Notes: a model not told the origin generated them from the letters alone. A stretch of 64,000 nucleotides of DNA from Bosea sp. BIWAKO-01 (GCF_001748145.1 NZ_BCQA01000001.1:3560501-3624500); one strand, 5' to 3'; shown: positions 17,275 to 26,298, counted from the first letter of the stretch. Made by a program: numbers and translations.

Positions 17275-17640
17275 TCACAGCAGGCCGACCTGATGGAACT
17301 TGGAGGCGACGATCTCCTTGTCGAACGGCTTCATGATGTATTCGTCGGCGCCGGCGTGCATGGCGCGCGCGATATGGGCAATGTCGTTCTCGGTCGTGCA
17401 GAAGACGACCTTGGGCCGTTTGCCGCCTGGCATCTGCCGCAGGGTGCGCAGGAAATCATAGCCGTCCATGATCGGCATGTTCCAATCCAGCAATACAGCG
17501 TCCGGCATCTCGCCCTTGCAGGCATCGATCGCCCGGGCGCCGTCTTCGGCTTCTGCGATGCGGAACTGGAGACCCTCGAGAATGCGGCGCGCGACCTTGC
17601 GGATCACCGCTGAATCATCGACGACGAGGCAATATTTCAT
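17275..17640 (-). CDS. cheY: CheY-type single-domain response regulator
   Basis: The 121-residue receiver contains V-V-D-D-S near the N-terminus, the phospho-Asp in L-L-D-W-N-M-P and Lys in Y-I-M-K-P-F-D. Two ATGs (17646 and 17640) are available; GGAGA lies 6 nt before the second and almost touches the first, so I prefer 17640. It lacks the F-x-x-A-A FliM-switch details needed to say whether it binds the motor. The D-W-N-M-P form is widespread in alphaproteobacterial che clusters. It lies 30 bp downstream of cheW. Confidence 0.92.
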   Translation of the reverse strand: MKYCLVVDDSAVIRKVARRILEGLQFRIAEAEDGARAIDACKGEMPDAVLLDWNMPIMDGYDFLRTLRQMPGGKRPKVVFCTTENDIAHIARAMHAGADEYIMKPFDKEIVASKFHQVGLL

Positions 17641-17670
17641 GGTCATTCTCCAGAATGGGCGCGCCGCAGC

Positions 17671-18165
17671 TCAGGCAGCCAAAGGCAGGTCGATCTTCAG
17701 CACTGCGTCGATGTCGAGTACGACGAGAAGGCGGTCTTCGAGGCGGTGAACGCCGGCTGCCAGGGAGGCCCAGGCGCGGTCGAGATGAACTGGCACGGGC
17801 TCCAGCGTGGAGTGATCGAGACGGAACACCTCGCCGACCGCGTCGACGATCAGGGCGTAGGCCTCTCCACCATGATCGATCCCCACCGCAACCAACTCCT
17901 TGGCTCCGCTCAGCAGGGGCTCCCGGCCGAGCCGCTTGCGCAGGCAGAGTGCGGTCACCACCCGCCCGCGCAGGTTGAGCAGGCCGATGATTTCGGGCGG
18001 GGCCAGCGGCACCGGAGTGATGCGGCTGGTATTGAAGACGTCCTGCACGCGGCCGATCGGCAGCCCGAGCAACTGCTCGCCAATGGTCACGGTGACGTAG
18101 TCGAGGGACTCCGTGAAACCCGCTGCGTCAGGGGCGGGACGTGCGTTGATCTGCTGTGAGCTCAT
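17671..18165 (-). CDS. cheW: Chemotaxis coupling protein CheW
   Basis: The 164-residue protein is a single CheW domain: Y-V-T-V-T-I-G-E-Q-L-L-G-L-P-I-G-R-V-Q-D-V, then P-P-E-I-I-G-L-L-N-L-R-G-R-V-V-T-A, and a C-terminal V-L-K-I-D strand. It couples chemoreceptors to CheA. The ATG overlaps the cheA stop (ATGA, 18162-18165), showing translational coupling. Confidence 0.95.
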   Translation of the reverse strand: MSSQQINARPAPDAAGFTESLDYVTVTIGEQLLGLPIGRVQDVFNTSRITPVPLAPPEIIGLLNLRGRVVTALCLRKRLGREPLLSGAKELVAVGIDHGGEAYALIVDAVGEVFRLDHSTLEPVPVHLDRAWASLAAGVHRLEDRLLVVLDIDAVLKIDLPLAA

Positions 18166-20774
18166 GCCGCCTGCCTCAGCCTGGAGCGGTTGTCTGCCAG
18201 CTCGGCGAGCAAGGCGCGGCGGTCGAATTTCGCGACGATGGCGTCCATGCGCGCCTGCGTTGCGAGCGCATAGAGCTCCGGGGTGGCGAGGGTCGTCATG
18301 CCGAGGATCCGGAACGCATCGCCGTCTTCTCCGTCACGCAATTCGGCCGCAAAGCCGAGCGCTGCTTCGGTGTAGCGGTCGAGGTCGATCAACACGCCGT
18401 TGAGCCCGCCGGCGGCGACATGCTGGCGGGCGCTGGCGATATCGGCGGCCAGTGTGACGCGAAGTCCTGCGGCCTTCAGGACGGGGGCCAGCATTTCGCG
18501 CAGGAATTCGGAAGGCTCGACCATGAGGACATGCGCGCTGCTGGACATGCCTTCGCGGCGGCTGGCCCGCAACCAGTTCGGATCGCCCTTGGGCAAATAG
18601 TGCGCCAGATCGAGGATCTCGGTGGCGCGCCCCCTGATGATCGCCGACCCAACGGCGCCCTGGTCGAGCATGGCCTGCAACTCGACATCGAGAACCTCGT
18701 CAACGATGTCGACGATCGCGTCGACGGCGAGGCCCATGGTCAGCTCGCCTTCCGCGATGATGACGAGTGCCTGCAGGCCCTTGCTCTTCACCTGTGTCTC
18801 GCCGACGGGGATGATCGGCATCAGACGGCCGCGATAGTTCAGCAGCACGCGACCTCCGCTGATCTCGAACCGCTCTGCCTCGACCTCTTCCAGCCGTGTG
18901 ACGAGCGAGAGCGGTACGGCTTTCAGGCTGTCGGCACCGGTGCGAAACACCAGCATGGTCGTGCGCTCACCGACGGGGGAGGGGCCGCTGGCCGCGTTCT
19001 GCTCGGGGGCATCGGCAGAGGTCGTCGCTCCGACGAGGCTGGCGACGCCATTGGGATCGACGATCAACACGACCGCGCCATCGCCAAGGATGGTGTTGCC
19101 GGAGAAGATCGGGATGTGACGCAGCTTCGTCGACATCGGTTTGACGACGATTTCTTCGGTGTGGAACACGGTGTCGACCAGAATGCCGAACTGACGTTCG
19201 CCGATCTGTGTCACCACAATGAACCCGTCATCTGCTTCCGCGGGACCGTCGTTCAGCAATCCGGCAAGTGCGATGATCGGTAGCAATCGGCCGCGCAGCC
19301 GCAGGACAGGTGTGCCGTTGATCTGCTCGACGCGGTGATCGGCCCCGGCCTTCACACGGACGAGCTCGCGCACGACGATCTGAGGGATGGCGAAGCGCTG
19401 TTCGCCGCAGGCCACGATCAGGGCTGCAACGATGGCGAGCGTGAGCGGGATCTTGATGGTCAGTGAGGTGCCGGCACCCGCGGTGCTGGCTATGTCGATC
19501 AACCCGCCAATGGCGTCGATATTCGACTTGACCACGTCCATGCCAACGCCGCGCCCGGAGATCGCGGTGACATTCTCCGCGGTCGAGAACCCGGGATGAA
19601 AGATCAGGCGGCTGAGCTGCGCTTCGCTCATGCGCTCGATCTCGCCCTCATGGGCAAGGCCTTGCTGTAGCGCCTTGCGGCGAATGCGCTCGAAGTCGAG
19701 GCCGCGACCGTCATCCGAGATGGAGATGGTGACCGACCCGCCCTCGTGATAGGCGGCGAGGCGAATGGTGCCATGGGCCGGCTTGCCAGCGGCGACACGG
19801 TCGGCCGGTGGCTCGATCGCGTGATCGGCGCAGTTGCGCACCATATGGATCAAGGGGTCCTTGATCAGGTCGAGGATCTGCCGATCGAGCTCGGTATCGG
19901 CACCTTCGGTGACCAGCTCGATGCGCTTGCCGAGTTCGCCGCTGAGGTCGCGCACGATGCGCGGCAGCTTCGACCAGGCATTGCCGATCGGCTGCATGCG
20001 GGTCTTCATCACCCCGTCCTGCAGTTCGGCGGTGATCAGGGACAGACGCTGGAGCGGCGCCTTGAGTGCGGCGTCATCCTGGCGACGCGAGATCTCGAGT
20101 AACTGGTTGCGGGTCAGCACGAGCTCCGAGACCATCGTCATCAGATGCTCGATCGTGTCGACATTGACACGCAGGCTCGCAGGACCCGCCGAGCGGCTCT
20201 CGCGGGGGGAGGCGTCTTCGGCGGTAGCGTCGTGGCGCGCCGCGCTTTCGATGCGCCCGTCCGGTCCGCGCTGCGGTCCGGGGGCGCTCTGGAAGACGAG
20301 GTCGAGGCCGTCATCGGTCGCAGACAGAGCGTGCCGGGCCAGGTAGGCGGCGACCGGGTCCGATGGGCTGACCGCGGGGGACCGTGCCAGCTCCTTCTTG
20401 GCCTGGTCTGCCAGCGCCTGCAATTCGCGGATCAGGACCTCGTCGCTGCCGGCTGGCTCCTGGCCCTTGTCGGCCAGCTCCGCCATGATTTCCTTGATGC
20501 GGTCGATGGTTTCGAGAACCGCGGTCACGGCGATCGCGTTCACGGTTGCGCCGTCGCGGAACTGGCCCATCACGGATTCTGCCGCATGCGTCAGGGCTTC
20601 GAGGCGCGGCAGGCCAATGAACCCGCACGTGCCCTTCACGGTATGAACCAACCGGAAGATATTGCGCAGAATATCGCGGTTATTGGGTTCCTGCTCGAAG
20701 CGCACGAGCTCCCTGTCGACGGTGTCGAGATGCTCGCCAGTCTCGCCAAGGAACTCTTGGAGCAATTCGTCCAT
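18162..20774 (-). CDS. cheA: Chemotaxis histidine kinase CheA with two CheW domains and a C-terminal receiver
   Basis: The ATG at 20774 gives 870 residues starting M-D-E-L-L-Q-E-F-L (an ATG at 20786 adds four). Domains in order: HPt with phospho-His44 in L-V-H-T-V-K-G-T-C-G; a linker without a recognisable P2 CheY-binding domain; dimerisation (about 200-260); ATPase with N box H-M-V-R-N-C-A-D-H-A and G boxes D-D-G-R-G-L-D and G-R-G-V-G-M-D; a first CheW/P5 domain (about 450-585); a second CheW-like domain (about 600-730); and a receiver-like domain (about 745-870) with Asp in V-L-I-D-L-D and Lys in I-V-A-K-F. This is a hybrid, longer than enteric CheA (about 650). No receptor gene or cheD is adjacent. 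Confidence 0.95.
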   Translation of the reverse strand: MDELLQEFLGETGEHLDTVDRELVRFEQEPNNRDILRNIFRLVHTVKGTCGFIGLPRLEALTHAAESVMGQFRDGATVNAIAVTAVLETIDRIKEIMAELADKGQEPAGSDEVLIRELQALADQAKKELARSPAVSPSDPVAAYLARHALSATDDGLDLVFQSAPGPQRGPDGRIESAARHDATAEDASPRESRSAGPASLRVNVDTIEHLMTMVSELVLTRNQLLEISRRQDDAALKAPLQRLSLITAELQDGVMKTRMQPIGNAWSKLPRIVRDLSGELGKRIELVTEGADTELDRQILDLIKDPLIHMVRNCADHAIEPPADRVAAGKPAHGTIRLAAYHEGGSVTISISDDGRGLDFERIRRKALQQGLAHEGEIERMSEAQLSRLIFHPGFSTAENVTAISGRGVGMDVVKSNIDAIGGLIDIASTAGAGTSLTIKIPLTLAIVAALIVACGEQRFAIPQIVVRELVRVKAGADHRVEQINGTPVLRLRGRLLPIIALAGLLNDGPAEADDGFIVVTQIGERQFGILVDTVFHTEEIVVKPMSTKLRHIPIFSGNTILGDGAVVLIVDPNGVASLVGATTSADAPEQNAASGPSPVGERTTMLVFRTGADSLKAVPLSLVTRLEEVEAERFEISGGRVLLNYRGRLMPIIPVGETQVKSKGLQALVIIAEGELTMGLAVDAIVDIVDEVLDVELQAMLDQGAVGSAIIRGRATEILDLAHYLPKGDPNWLRASRREGMSSSAHVLMVEPSEFLREMLAPVLKAAGLRVTLAADIASARQHVAAGGLNGVLIDLDRYTEAALGFAAELRDGEDGDAFRILGMTTLATPELYALATQARMDAIVAKFDRRALLAELADNRSRLRQAA

Positions 20775-20889
20775 GCCGAAGACCATTACCCACGCAACAA
20801 TGCAGCGCCCATCTATGCAGCGGAAGGGTTTATGATCGGTTGAGACAGGACTGAAAGCGCGATGTTCCTGCGCTCTCGGCCGAAATGGC

Positions 20890-21531
20890 TCAGTCCGCCT
20901 TGTCGGCCGTGATCGTCACGGTGTCGCCGTCGATTGAGAAGGCGACCTTCATGTTGGCCGCGCGGGCGACCATGCCGGCGTAAAGCGGCTGCACGGCGTG
21001 GGCGTCGATCGTGCCCGTCTCGGAGCGGCCGGCGAGTAGTTCCTCGACATGGGCCGGAATGCGGGCATGAGAACCGGTGGCGGTGATATGGAAGCTGCCC
21101 TGCTCGCCCTCCAGGGTGGTGCGGGCGACGAGGCGTCCGCCGCGCGGCACCGCCTGCGTCGCGAGGATCAGCAGGTTGAGCACGAGCTTGACCTGATTCT
21201 TCGGCAGCAACGCGCGCGGGGCCTCCCAGTCGAGCGAGAGCTTGTCATCGTTCAGGAAGCCATTCGCGACCGTGCCGGCATCGCCGAGGTCGATCATCGC
21301 GCCTGCCGACCCCGCCGCGCCGAAGGCAAGCCGGGCAAATTGTAGGCGGGCGGACGCGCTGCGCGCGCTCTTCTTGATCAGCTCGAGTGCGAAATCTCGC
21401 ATCGAGGGGTCGTCTTCCTCCAGAACCTCGAGCGCGTTGACGATGGCGCCGACCGGGCTGATCACGTCATGGCAGACCCGGCTGCAAAGAAGCGCAGCCA
21501 GATCGAGCGGCTCGAGCGAGATGTCGGTCAT
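20890..21531 (-). CDS. chpT: Histidine phosphotransferase ChpT
   Basis: The 213-residue protein has an HPt-like dimerisation helix with phospho-His21 in L-C-S-R-V-C-H-D-V-I-S-P-V-G-A-I and a C-terminal degenerate ATPase-like domain that lacks nucleotide-binding G boxes. This is the architecture of ChpT, which relays phosphate from CckA to CtrA and CpdR. It is upstream of cheA on the same strand with a 115-bp gap. A TTAACCAC half-site lies about 92-99 bp upstream (on the minus strand), possibly linking it to CtrA control. Together with ctrA it brackets the chemotaxis genes. Confidence 0.92.
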   Translation of the reverse strand: MTDISLEPLDLAALLCSRVCHDVISPVGAIVNALEVLEEDDPSMRDFALELIKKSARSASARLQFARLAFGAAGSAGAMIDLGDAGTVANGFLNDDKLSLDWEAPRALLPKNQVKLVLNLLILATQAVPRGGRLVARTTLEGEQGSFHITATGSHARIPAHVEELLAGRSETGTIDAHAVQPLYAGMVARAANMKVAFSIDGDTVTITADKAD

Positions 21532-21669
21532 GGCAGATGTCCTGGGAACAGCGTTTCGGGGCGCTCATGGCAAATGAAGCGCCGATAGGATAAGGTATGA
21601 GGCGATCTTGGTTTGCATGTGGTTAACTGTGTTTTGGCCAGCAGAACAGCGAATGGGCGCCCAATCCGC

Positions 21670-22533
21670 ATGATAGCGCCCGATGATCCGCGCCTTTCCG
21701 ACCGCAATGCGCTGGCTGAGAAGCTGGCCGAGGCGGCGCGCCTCAGCGGCGCCGTGCTTTTGGCCATGCGCGCTGCAAGGGACGTGCGGAGCAAGGCGGA
21801 CGGTTCGCCGGTCTGTTCCGCTGACCTCGCCGCCGATCACGCCGCGAAGGCGGCCCTCACGCGGCTGCTGCCGGATTTCCCCGTGATCAGCGAAGAAAGC
21901 GTCGAAACCGCTCAGCCTGCCCCCGTCTTCATCCTGCTCGACCCGCTGGATGGCACGCGCGAATTCCTGGCAGCTGGTGGCAGCTACTGTGTCGCGATCG
22001 CCATCATCAGCGGCACGCGGCCGATCGCGGGGGCGATTGCCGCGCCGGAGATCGGACGGCTCTGGTTTGCGGGGGAAGATGCTTTTGCGCAGGCCATCGC
22101 GCCGGACGGCTCAACGCTCGGTGCGGCGCAACGCATCGTCGCCCGTCCCACTCCGGCGACCGGTCCGGTCGTGCTGGTCAGCCGCTTTCACGGAGACGCA
22201 CTCAGCAGCAGCGTTCTCAGCGCGATGTGCAAGAGTGAACAGATGCCGATGTCCTCGGCGGTGAAATTCGGCCTGATCGCCAGTGGCGAGGCCGACCTTC
22301 ATGTCCGCGGAGGAACCACGATGGAATGGGATATTGCCGCAGGCGACGCGATTCTGACCGCGGCGGGCGGCGTCGTCCGGCAGCTCGACGGCAATGTGCT
22401 GCACTATGGCGGCGCCGAGCGGCACTATCGCAATCCGTCCTTCGTGGCGGCCAGCAACGAGGGATTGGCCGGGCGCGCGATCGCACTTGCGAAGGAACTG
22501 ACGCCTGTCGGCAAGACGAGTACCGTTGGTTAG
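21670..22533 (+). CDS. cysQ: 3'(2'),5'-bisphosphate nucleotidase CysQ
   Basis: The 287-residue protein belongs to the inositol-monophosphatase superfamily. It has the metal-binding motifs I-S-E-E-S, L-L-D-P-L-D-G-T-R-E-F and G-T-T-M-E-W-D-I-A-A-G-D-A-I-L, which together are typical of CysQ. CysQ hydrolyses PAP, a by-product of sulfate assimilation and sulfotransfer, to AMP and phosphate. The ATG at 21670 is chosen because family homology begins soon after it; no strong ribosome site is visible. It is divergent from chpT. Confidence 0.88.
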   Translation: MIAPDDPRLSDRNALAEKLAEAARLSGAVLLAMRAARDVRSKADGSPVCSADLAADHAAKAALTRLLPDFPVISEESVETAQPAPVFILLDPLDGTREFLAAGGSYCVAIAIISGTRPIAGAIAAPEIGRLWFAGEDAFAQAIAPDGSTLGAAQRIVARPTPATGPVVLVSRFHGDALSSSVLSAMCKSEQMPMSSAVKFGLIASGEADLHVRGGTTMEWDIAAGDAILTAAGGVVRQLDGNVLHYGGAERHYRNPSFVAASNEGLAGRAIALAKELTPVGKTSTVG

Positions 22534-22580
22534 ACCTTAGGACCGGACAATCGTATCCCGTTTCCTAATCTTCCTTGGTT

Positions 22581-22625
22581 GCGTCGGCTTGTCCGAAAAC
22601 CGCAATCCGCTTTTCGGGCCGATGC
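22581..22625. repeat. Extragenic palindromic element, copy C
   Basis: GCGTCGGCTTGT-CCGAAAACCGCAATCC-GCTTTTCGGGCCGATGC lies between the convergent cysQ and YHS-like genes. CCGAAAA pairs with TTTTCGG across an 11-nt loop, and GCGTCGGC partly pairs with GCCGATGC. It shares its core with copy B at 15071-15117. Confidence 0.75.
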
Positions 22626-22626
22626 G

Positions 22627-23145
22627 TTAGCGAGCGATCTGCTGGCTGACGCGCTGCCAATTGGATTCCGCAAGCTGGCGCAGGGAGGATTCCTGGGTAA
22701 AGCGGCGCCTGTTCTCTTCGCTTCGGAAGAGGAAGAGCCGCGAATCAATGATCGCGAAGCGACGCGGGTCGGTCTCGACCGCGCGCCCATCGGCAACCGC
22801 GAGCGGGTCGAAACCTGCAAAGGCCGGCTCGTAGATATCGGGCGAATCGCGAAAGGCTTCGCGATTGCTGGCCGTGCTGAAGCGCCAGACTGCTCCGTCA
22901 TAGACCAGCTCATAGTCCGGGCGACCGGAAACCGCGCGGCCTTCTGCCTGGTAGGCAACGGGGTCAAAGCCGCGCAATGCCAGCCCGGAACGGATGTCGC
23001 GCTGCATTTCCTCGCCAATTGCAGGCAATTCCGGAAGGCCATAGGGCAGCGCCGCCGGCTGGGCCAGCACCGGCTGGACCGCGATGGCAAGGGCGAGGAC
23101 ACCGACCGCGATCGAAATCCAGCGCTGCCATTTTACGGCCTTCAT
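22627..23145 (-). CDS. YHS-domain-like secreted protein
   Basis: The ATG at 23145 has AAGGA 7 nt upstream. The 172-residue product has a signal peptide (about 1-28, L-A-I-A-V-Q-P-V-L-A-Q). Residues about 55-105 resemble the YHS domain: A-L-R-G-F-D-P-V-A-Y, then Y-D-G-A-V-W-R-F-S-T-A-S-N-R-E-A-F. YHS domains bind metals in some proteins, but the cysteines of the metal-binding type are not seen here. The function is unknown. Similar proteins are common in Hyphomicrobiales. Confidence 0.75.
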   Translation of the reverse strand: MKAVKWQRWISIAVGVLALAIAVQPVLAQPAALPYGLPELPAIGEEMQRDIRSGLALRGFDPVAYQAEGRAVSGRPDYELVYDGAVWRFSTASNREAFRDSPDIYEPAFAGFDPLAVADGRAVETDPRRFAIIDSRLFLFRSEENRRRFTQESSLRQLAESNWQRVSQQIAR

Positions 23146-23322
23146 CACAGATTCCTTTGCTGGGTGACGGCGGGGAAGCACCTCCGCGCAATCTTCACGG
23201 GTTGGATACTCTTGGGGCGTATCAAACTGGTTACTGAATTGTCGCGCATTCGCGTGATGCCGTGCCCCGCCGCGCATCCGGCCACCCGGCCGGGATGCGA
23301 CGCCTAGCCCGGAGTTTCCTCA

Positions 23323-23901
23323 ATGGATCTCACTCGCCGTTCCCTTCTGGCCGGTGCGGTTGTCTCGGCCACCCTTGGCCTGAGCAGCCTGCCGGTCCTG
23401 GCGCAGAGCCAGAATCCGAAGTCCTTTTCCCAGACCGAGCTCGTCAGCTCCGGTCATCAGTTCTTTGGCAATGTCTCGCGCGGACTTGCGCTGACGATCG
23501 AGGAGGCGGTCCGTCGCTGGGGCGAACCCAATGGCTATGTTCTCGGTCAGGAGGCGTCCGGTGCCTTCGTCGGCGGCCTCCGCTTCGGCGAGGGCACGCT
23601 GTTCACGCGCAATGCCGGCGATCGCAAAGTGTTCTGGCAGGGCCCGTCCGTCGGCTTCGACTTCGGCGGAGAAGGCGCCCGCACCATGATGCTGGTCTAC
23701 AACCTGCCGGTCGTCGATGCGCTCTATCAGCGCTTCGTCGGCATTGACGGCTCGGTCTACTTTGTCGGGGGCTTCGGCTTCACTGCAATGGCAGCCGAGG
23801 GCGTGACGCTGGTGCCGATCCGGACCGGCGTCGGCTGGCGGCTCGGCGTCAATCTCGGCTATCTCAAGTTCACGCCGCAGGCGACCTGGAACCCGTTCTG
23901 A
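23323..23901 (+). CDS. eipA: EipA-type periplasmic envelope protein (DUF1134)
   Basis: The 192-residue protein has a signal sequence with L-T-R-R-S-L-L-A-G-A, possibly Tat-compatible, ending near V-L-A-Q. The remainder is DUF1134: I-E-E-A-V-R-R-W-G-E-P-N-G-Y-V-L-G-Q-E and G-P-S-V-G-F-D-F-G-G. The Brucella abortus member, EipA, is a periplasmic beta-barrel-like protein needed for envelope integrity, and its gene is controlled by CtrA there. Such control here is inference, as I see no clear CtrA box in the 177-bp upstream gap. The ATG follows CGGAG at 10 nt. Confidence 0.85.
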   Translation: MDLTRRSLLAGAVVSATLGLSSLPVLAQSQNPKSFSQTELVSSGHQFFGNVSRGLALTIEEAVRRWGEPNGYVLGQEASGAFVGGLRFGEGTLFTRNAGDRKVFWQGPSVGFDFGGEGARTMMLVYNLPVVDALYQRFVGIDGSVYFVGGFGFTAMAAEGVTLVPIRTGVGWRLGVNLGYLKFTPQATWNPF

Positions 23902-23987
23902 TCGGGAGGGCTCGTTTTGCTGGCCATGGCGCTGTTGTCATGGCAGGGTTTCGCTCTTGGAATCGTTCCTGATCGGAGCCCGGTGAT

Positions 23988-25250
23988 TTGATCGAAGCCG
24001 TCATGCTCGTCACGCTCGGCTTCCTGACAGCCATTCTGCTGGCGCTGGCGGCATTGCCGGCGCTTGCCCGACGGGCCGACCGCCTGGCTCGCAAGCGGGC
24101 AGAGGCGGCGTTCCCGCTCTCGCTGGCGGAGATCGCAGCCGATCGAGATCATCTACGGGCGGAACTGGCGATGCAGGCGCGGGCTCTCGAGCAACGGGCG
24201 GAAAGCGGGTTTGCTGCAAGGGCTGGGGCGATGGAAGAACTCGGCCGCCGCGACATGGCGATCGGGCGGCTCGAGCGGGAGCTCGGTGCCCGCGAAGACC
24301 GCATCAGCGGGCTCGAGGGCGATCTGGCGGCCACGCGCACCGATCTCTCCGAAACCCGCGACGCGCTGGCCAGGGAAACCGCGGCGGTGGCGCTGGCCAC
24401 TGGTACGATCCAACAGCGGATCCATGATCTTGGTGCATTGGAGCACAGCCTGAACGAGGCCAGGCTTGCGTTGCACGGCACCGGGTCCGATCTCGATGCA
24501 CGCACCGAAGAGCTGGCAGAATTGCGCGCGGCGCTCGAGCGGACCGAAGCACTGCTTGCGGAGCGTGAGGCTGAACTCGCGCAATCCCGTCAGGAGGGTG
24601 ATGCCTACCGCGTTGCGCAGGTCGAGGGCCGCACGCGCATCATGGTGATCGAGGGAGAGCGTGGCGAACTCGCAGCCCAATTGGCAGCGAGCCGGCGCGC
24701 GGTCGATCAGGCGGCGGCGGCGCTGAAGGCAATGGCGACCGATCGAGACAGCGAAAGACTGCGCGCCGAGGCCCTCGCCGCACGCGCGATACAAGCCGAG
24801 GCAGGCCTTGCGGCTGCGGATTCCGGCGCGGTTGAGGTCGCTGCGGAGGCTGGTCGTCTCGCAGCACTCGCCCGCAAGGTCGAGGAGGAGCGCGACCACC
24901 AGGCGCGCATGAAGCAGGAACTCGAAGCGGAATTGGCGCAGGAGAAATCCATGAACGCCTCCAGAAAGCAGCGGGCCGCCGCCGAGGTCGCGCAGGCCCA
25001 GAACGAGTTGCGGGCTCGGGATGCCCGGTTTGAAACCGAGCATGCGGAAGCGCAGACCCTGCAGGGGGCACTGGCTCAGGTGCGAGCCGAGCTTGCGCGC
25101 ACCAAGCAGGAACTGTCGCAGTTGCGACGGGAGGCGAAGTCCGTCGATGATCCGGCTGTGCGGAGCGACAATGCCGCTCTGCGGCAGGAGATCGTACGGA
25201 TCGCCGATCAGCTGCTGGCGCCGCCGCCGAGCCGGGAAGCGGCGGAATAG
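23988..25250 (+). CDS. Membrane-anchored coiled-coil protein
   Basis: The 420-residue protein starts at TTG 23988 (M-I-E-A-V-M-L-V-T-L-G-F); an ATG at 24003 is the alternative. One membrane segment (about 6-28) is followed by a basic stop-transfer region and a long Glu/Ala/Arg/Leu coiled coil to about residue 400. The motif F-P-L-S-L-A-E-I-A-A-D-R-D-H-L-R-A-E just after the membrane is a recurring feature of this Hyphomicrobiales protein. A scaffold or cell-shape role is possible from structure alone; no function is known to me. It follows eipA on the same strand with an 86-bp gap. Confidence 0.75.
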   Translation: MIEAVMLVTLGFLTAILLALAALPALARRADRLARKRAEAAFPLSLAEIAADRDHLRAELAMQARALEQRAESGFAARAGAMEELGRRDMAIGRLERELGAREDRISGLEGDLAATRTDLSETRDALARETAAVALATGTIQQRIHDLGALEHSLNEARLALHGTGSDLDARTEELAELRAALERTEALLAEREAELAQSRQEGDAYRVAQVEGRTRIMVIEGERGELAAQLAASRRAVDQAAAALKAMATDRDSERLRAEALAARAIQAEAGLAAADSGAVEVAAEAGRLAALARKVEEERDHQARMKQELEAELAQEKSMNASRKQRAAAEVAQAQNELRARDARFETEHAEAQTLQGALAQVRAELARTKQELSQLRREAKSVDDPAVRSDNAALRQEIVRIADQLLAPPPSREAAE

Positions 25251-25354
25251 CGCGTAACCCCGCGGAAAAACCGTTTCCCCCTTGGACGTCTGATGCTTTA
25301 GGAAGGCGCGCAGGCTTTTCGCCGCGTCCAACAGCTCTGGCCTGAGACGGTGCC

Positions 25355-26293
25355 GTGACGGATAAGACACTCGATATTCTCTGCATCGGCGAACCGCTGG
25401 GCGAGTTCAATGCGACCCGCGGCGAGGCCGGCTCCTTCCGCTTCGGACATGGCGGCGACACCTCCAACTGCGCGATCGCCGCGGCGCGGCAGGGGGCTAG
25501 CGTCGCCTATGTCGGCGCTTTGGGGGATGACAGCGCAGGCCGCTCATTCCGTGAGCTCTGGGCCAGGGAAAACGTCGATGACAGCCATGTCACGACCCAT
25601 CCAACTGCGCCGACCGGGCTCTATTTCGTCGATCACGGACCGAGCGGGCACGTGTTCTCGTATCTGCGTGCGGGTTCGGCCGCGAGCCTCTGCGGACCAC
25701 GCGACCTGCCTCTCGACCTTGTTCGCTCGGCCAAGGTGGTGCAGGCGTCGGGGATCAGCCAGGCGATTTCGGCAAGCGCCTGCGATGCGGTGTTCGAGGC
25801 TTTTGCCGTGGCTCGTGCGAGCGGCGTCACCACGGCCTACGATACCAACCTGAGGCTGAAGCTCTGGCCGCTGACCCGGGCGCGGGCGATCATCCATGCC
25901 GCCTGCGCCATGGCCGATATCGTCCTGCCAGGTTTTGACGACGCGACCCAGTTGACCGGCCTGAGCGACCCGGATGCGATCGCGGATTTCTATCTCGGCC
26001 TTGGCGCAAGGATTGTCGCGCTCACGCTGGGCCACGAGGGCTCGCTGGTTGCGACGCCGGAGCGGCGCCGGCGCTTCGTGCCGATCAAGGTCGACGCGAT
26101 CGATGCGACCGGAGCCGGCGACTGCTATGACGGCGCCTTCCTCGCCGAATATGTGCGCACGGGCGATCCCTTTGTCGCTGCCGCCTACGCCAATGTCGCG
26201 GCGGCAATTTCCACGCTGGGTTATGGCGCAGTCGCGCCGCTGCCAAGGCGCGTCGATGTCGAGGCGCGGATGGCCGTTGAGGCAAGGGCTTGA
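25355..26293 (+). CDS. PfkB-family sugar kinase, probable 2-keto-3-deoxygluconate kinase
   Basis: The 312-residue protein starts with GTG at 25355. It has the ribokinase-fold N-terminus I-L-C-I-G-E-P-L-G-E-F-N, the substrate lid G-G-D-T-S-N-C-A-I-A-A-A-R and the C-terminal PfkB signature D-A-T-G-A-G-D-C-Y-D-G-A-F with the catalytic Asp. The length and opening resemble KdgK (2-dehydro-3-deoxygluconokinase), but closely related sugar kinases cannot be excluded. It is followed after 5 bp by the HAD phosphatase gene, suggesting co-transcription. Confidence 0.8.
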   Translation: MTDKTLDILCIGEPLGEFNATRGEAGSFRFGHGGDTSNCAIAAARQGASVAYVGALGDDSAGRSFRELWARENVDDSHVTTHPTAPTGLYFVDHGPSGHVFSYLRAGSAASLCGPRDLPLDLVRSAKVVQASGISQAISASACDAVFEAFAVARASGVTTAYDTNLRLKLWPLTRARAIIHAACAMADIVLPGFDDATQLTGLSDPDAIADFYLGLGARIVALTLGHEGSLVATPERRRRFVPIKVDAIDATGAGDCYDGAFLAEYVRTGDPFVAAAYANVAAAISTLGYGAVAPLPRRVDVEARMAVEARA

Positions 26294-26298
26294 TTGAG

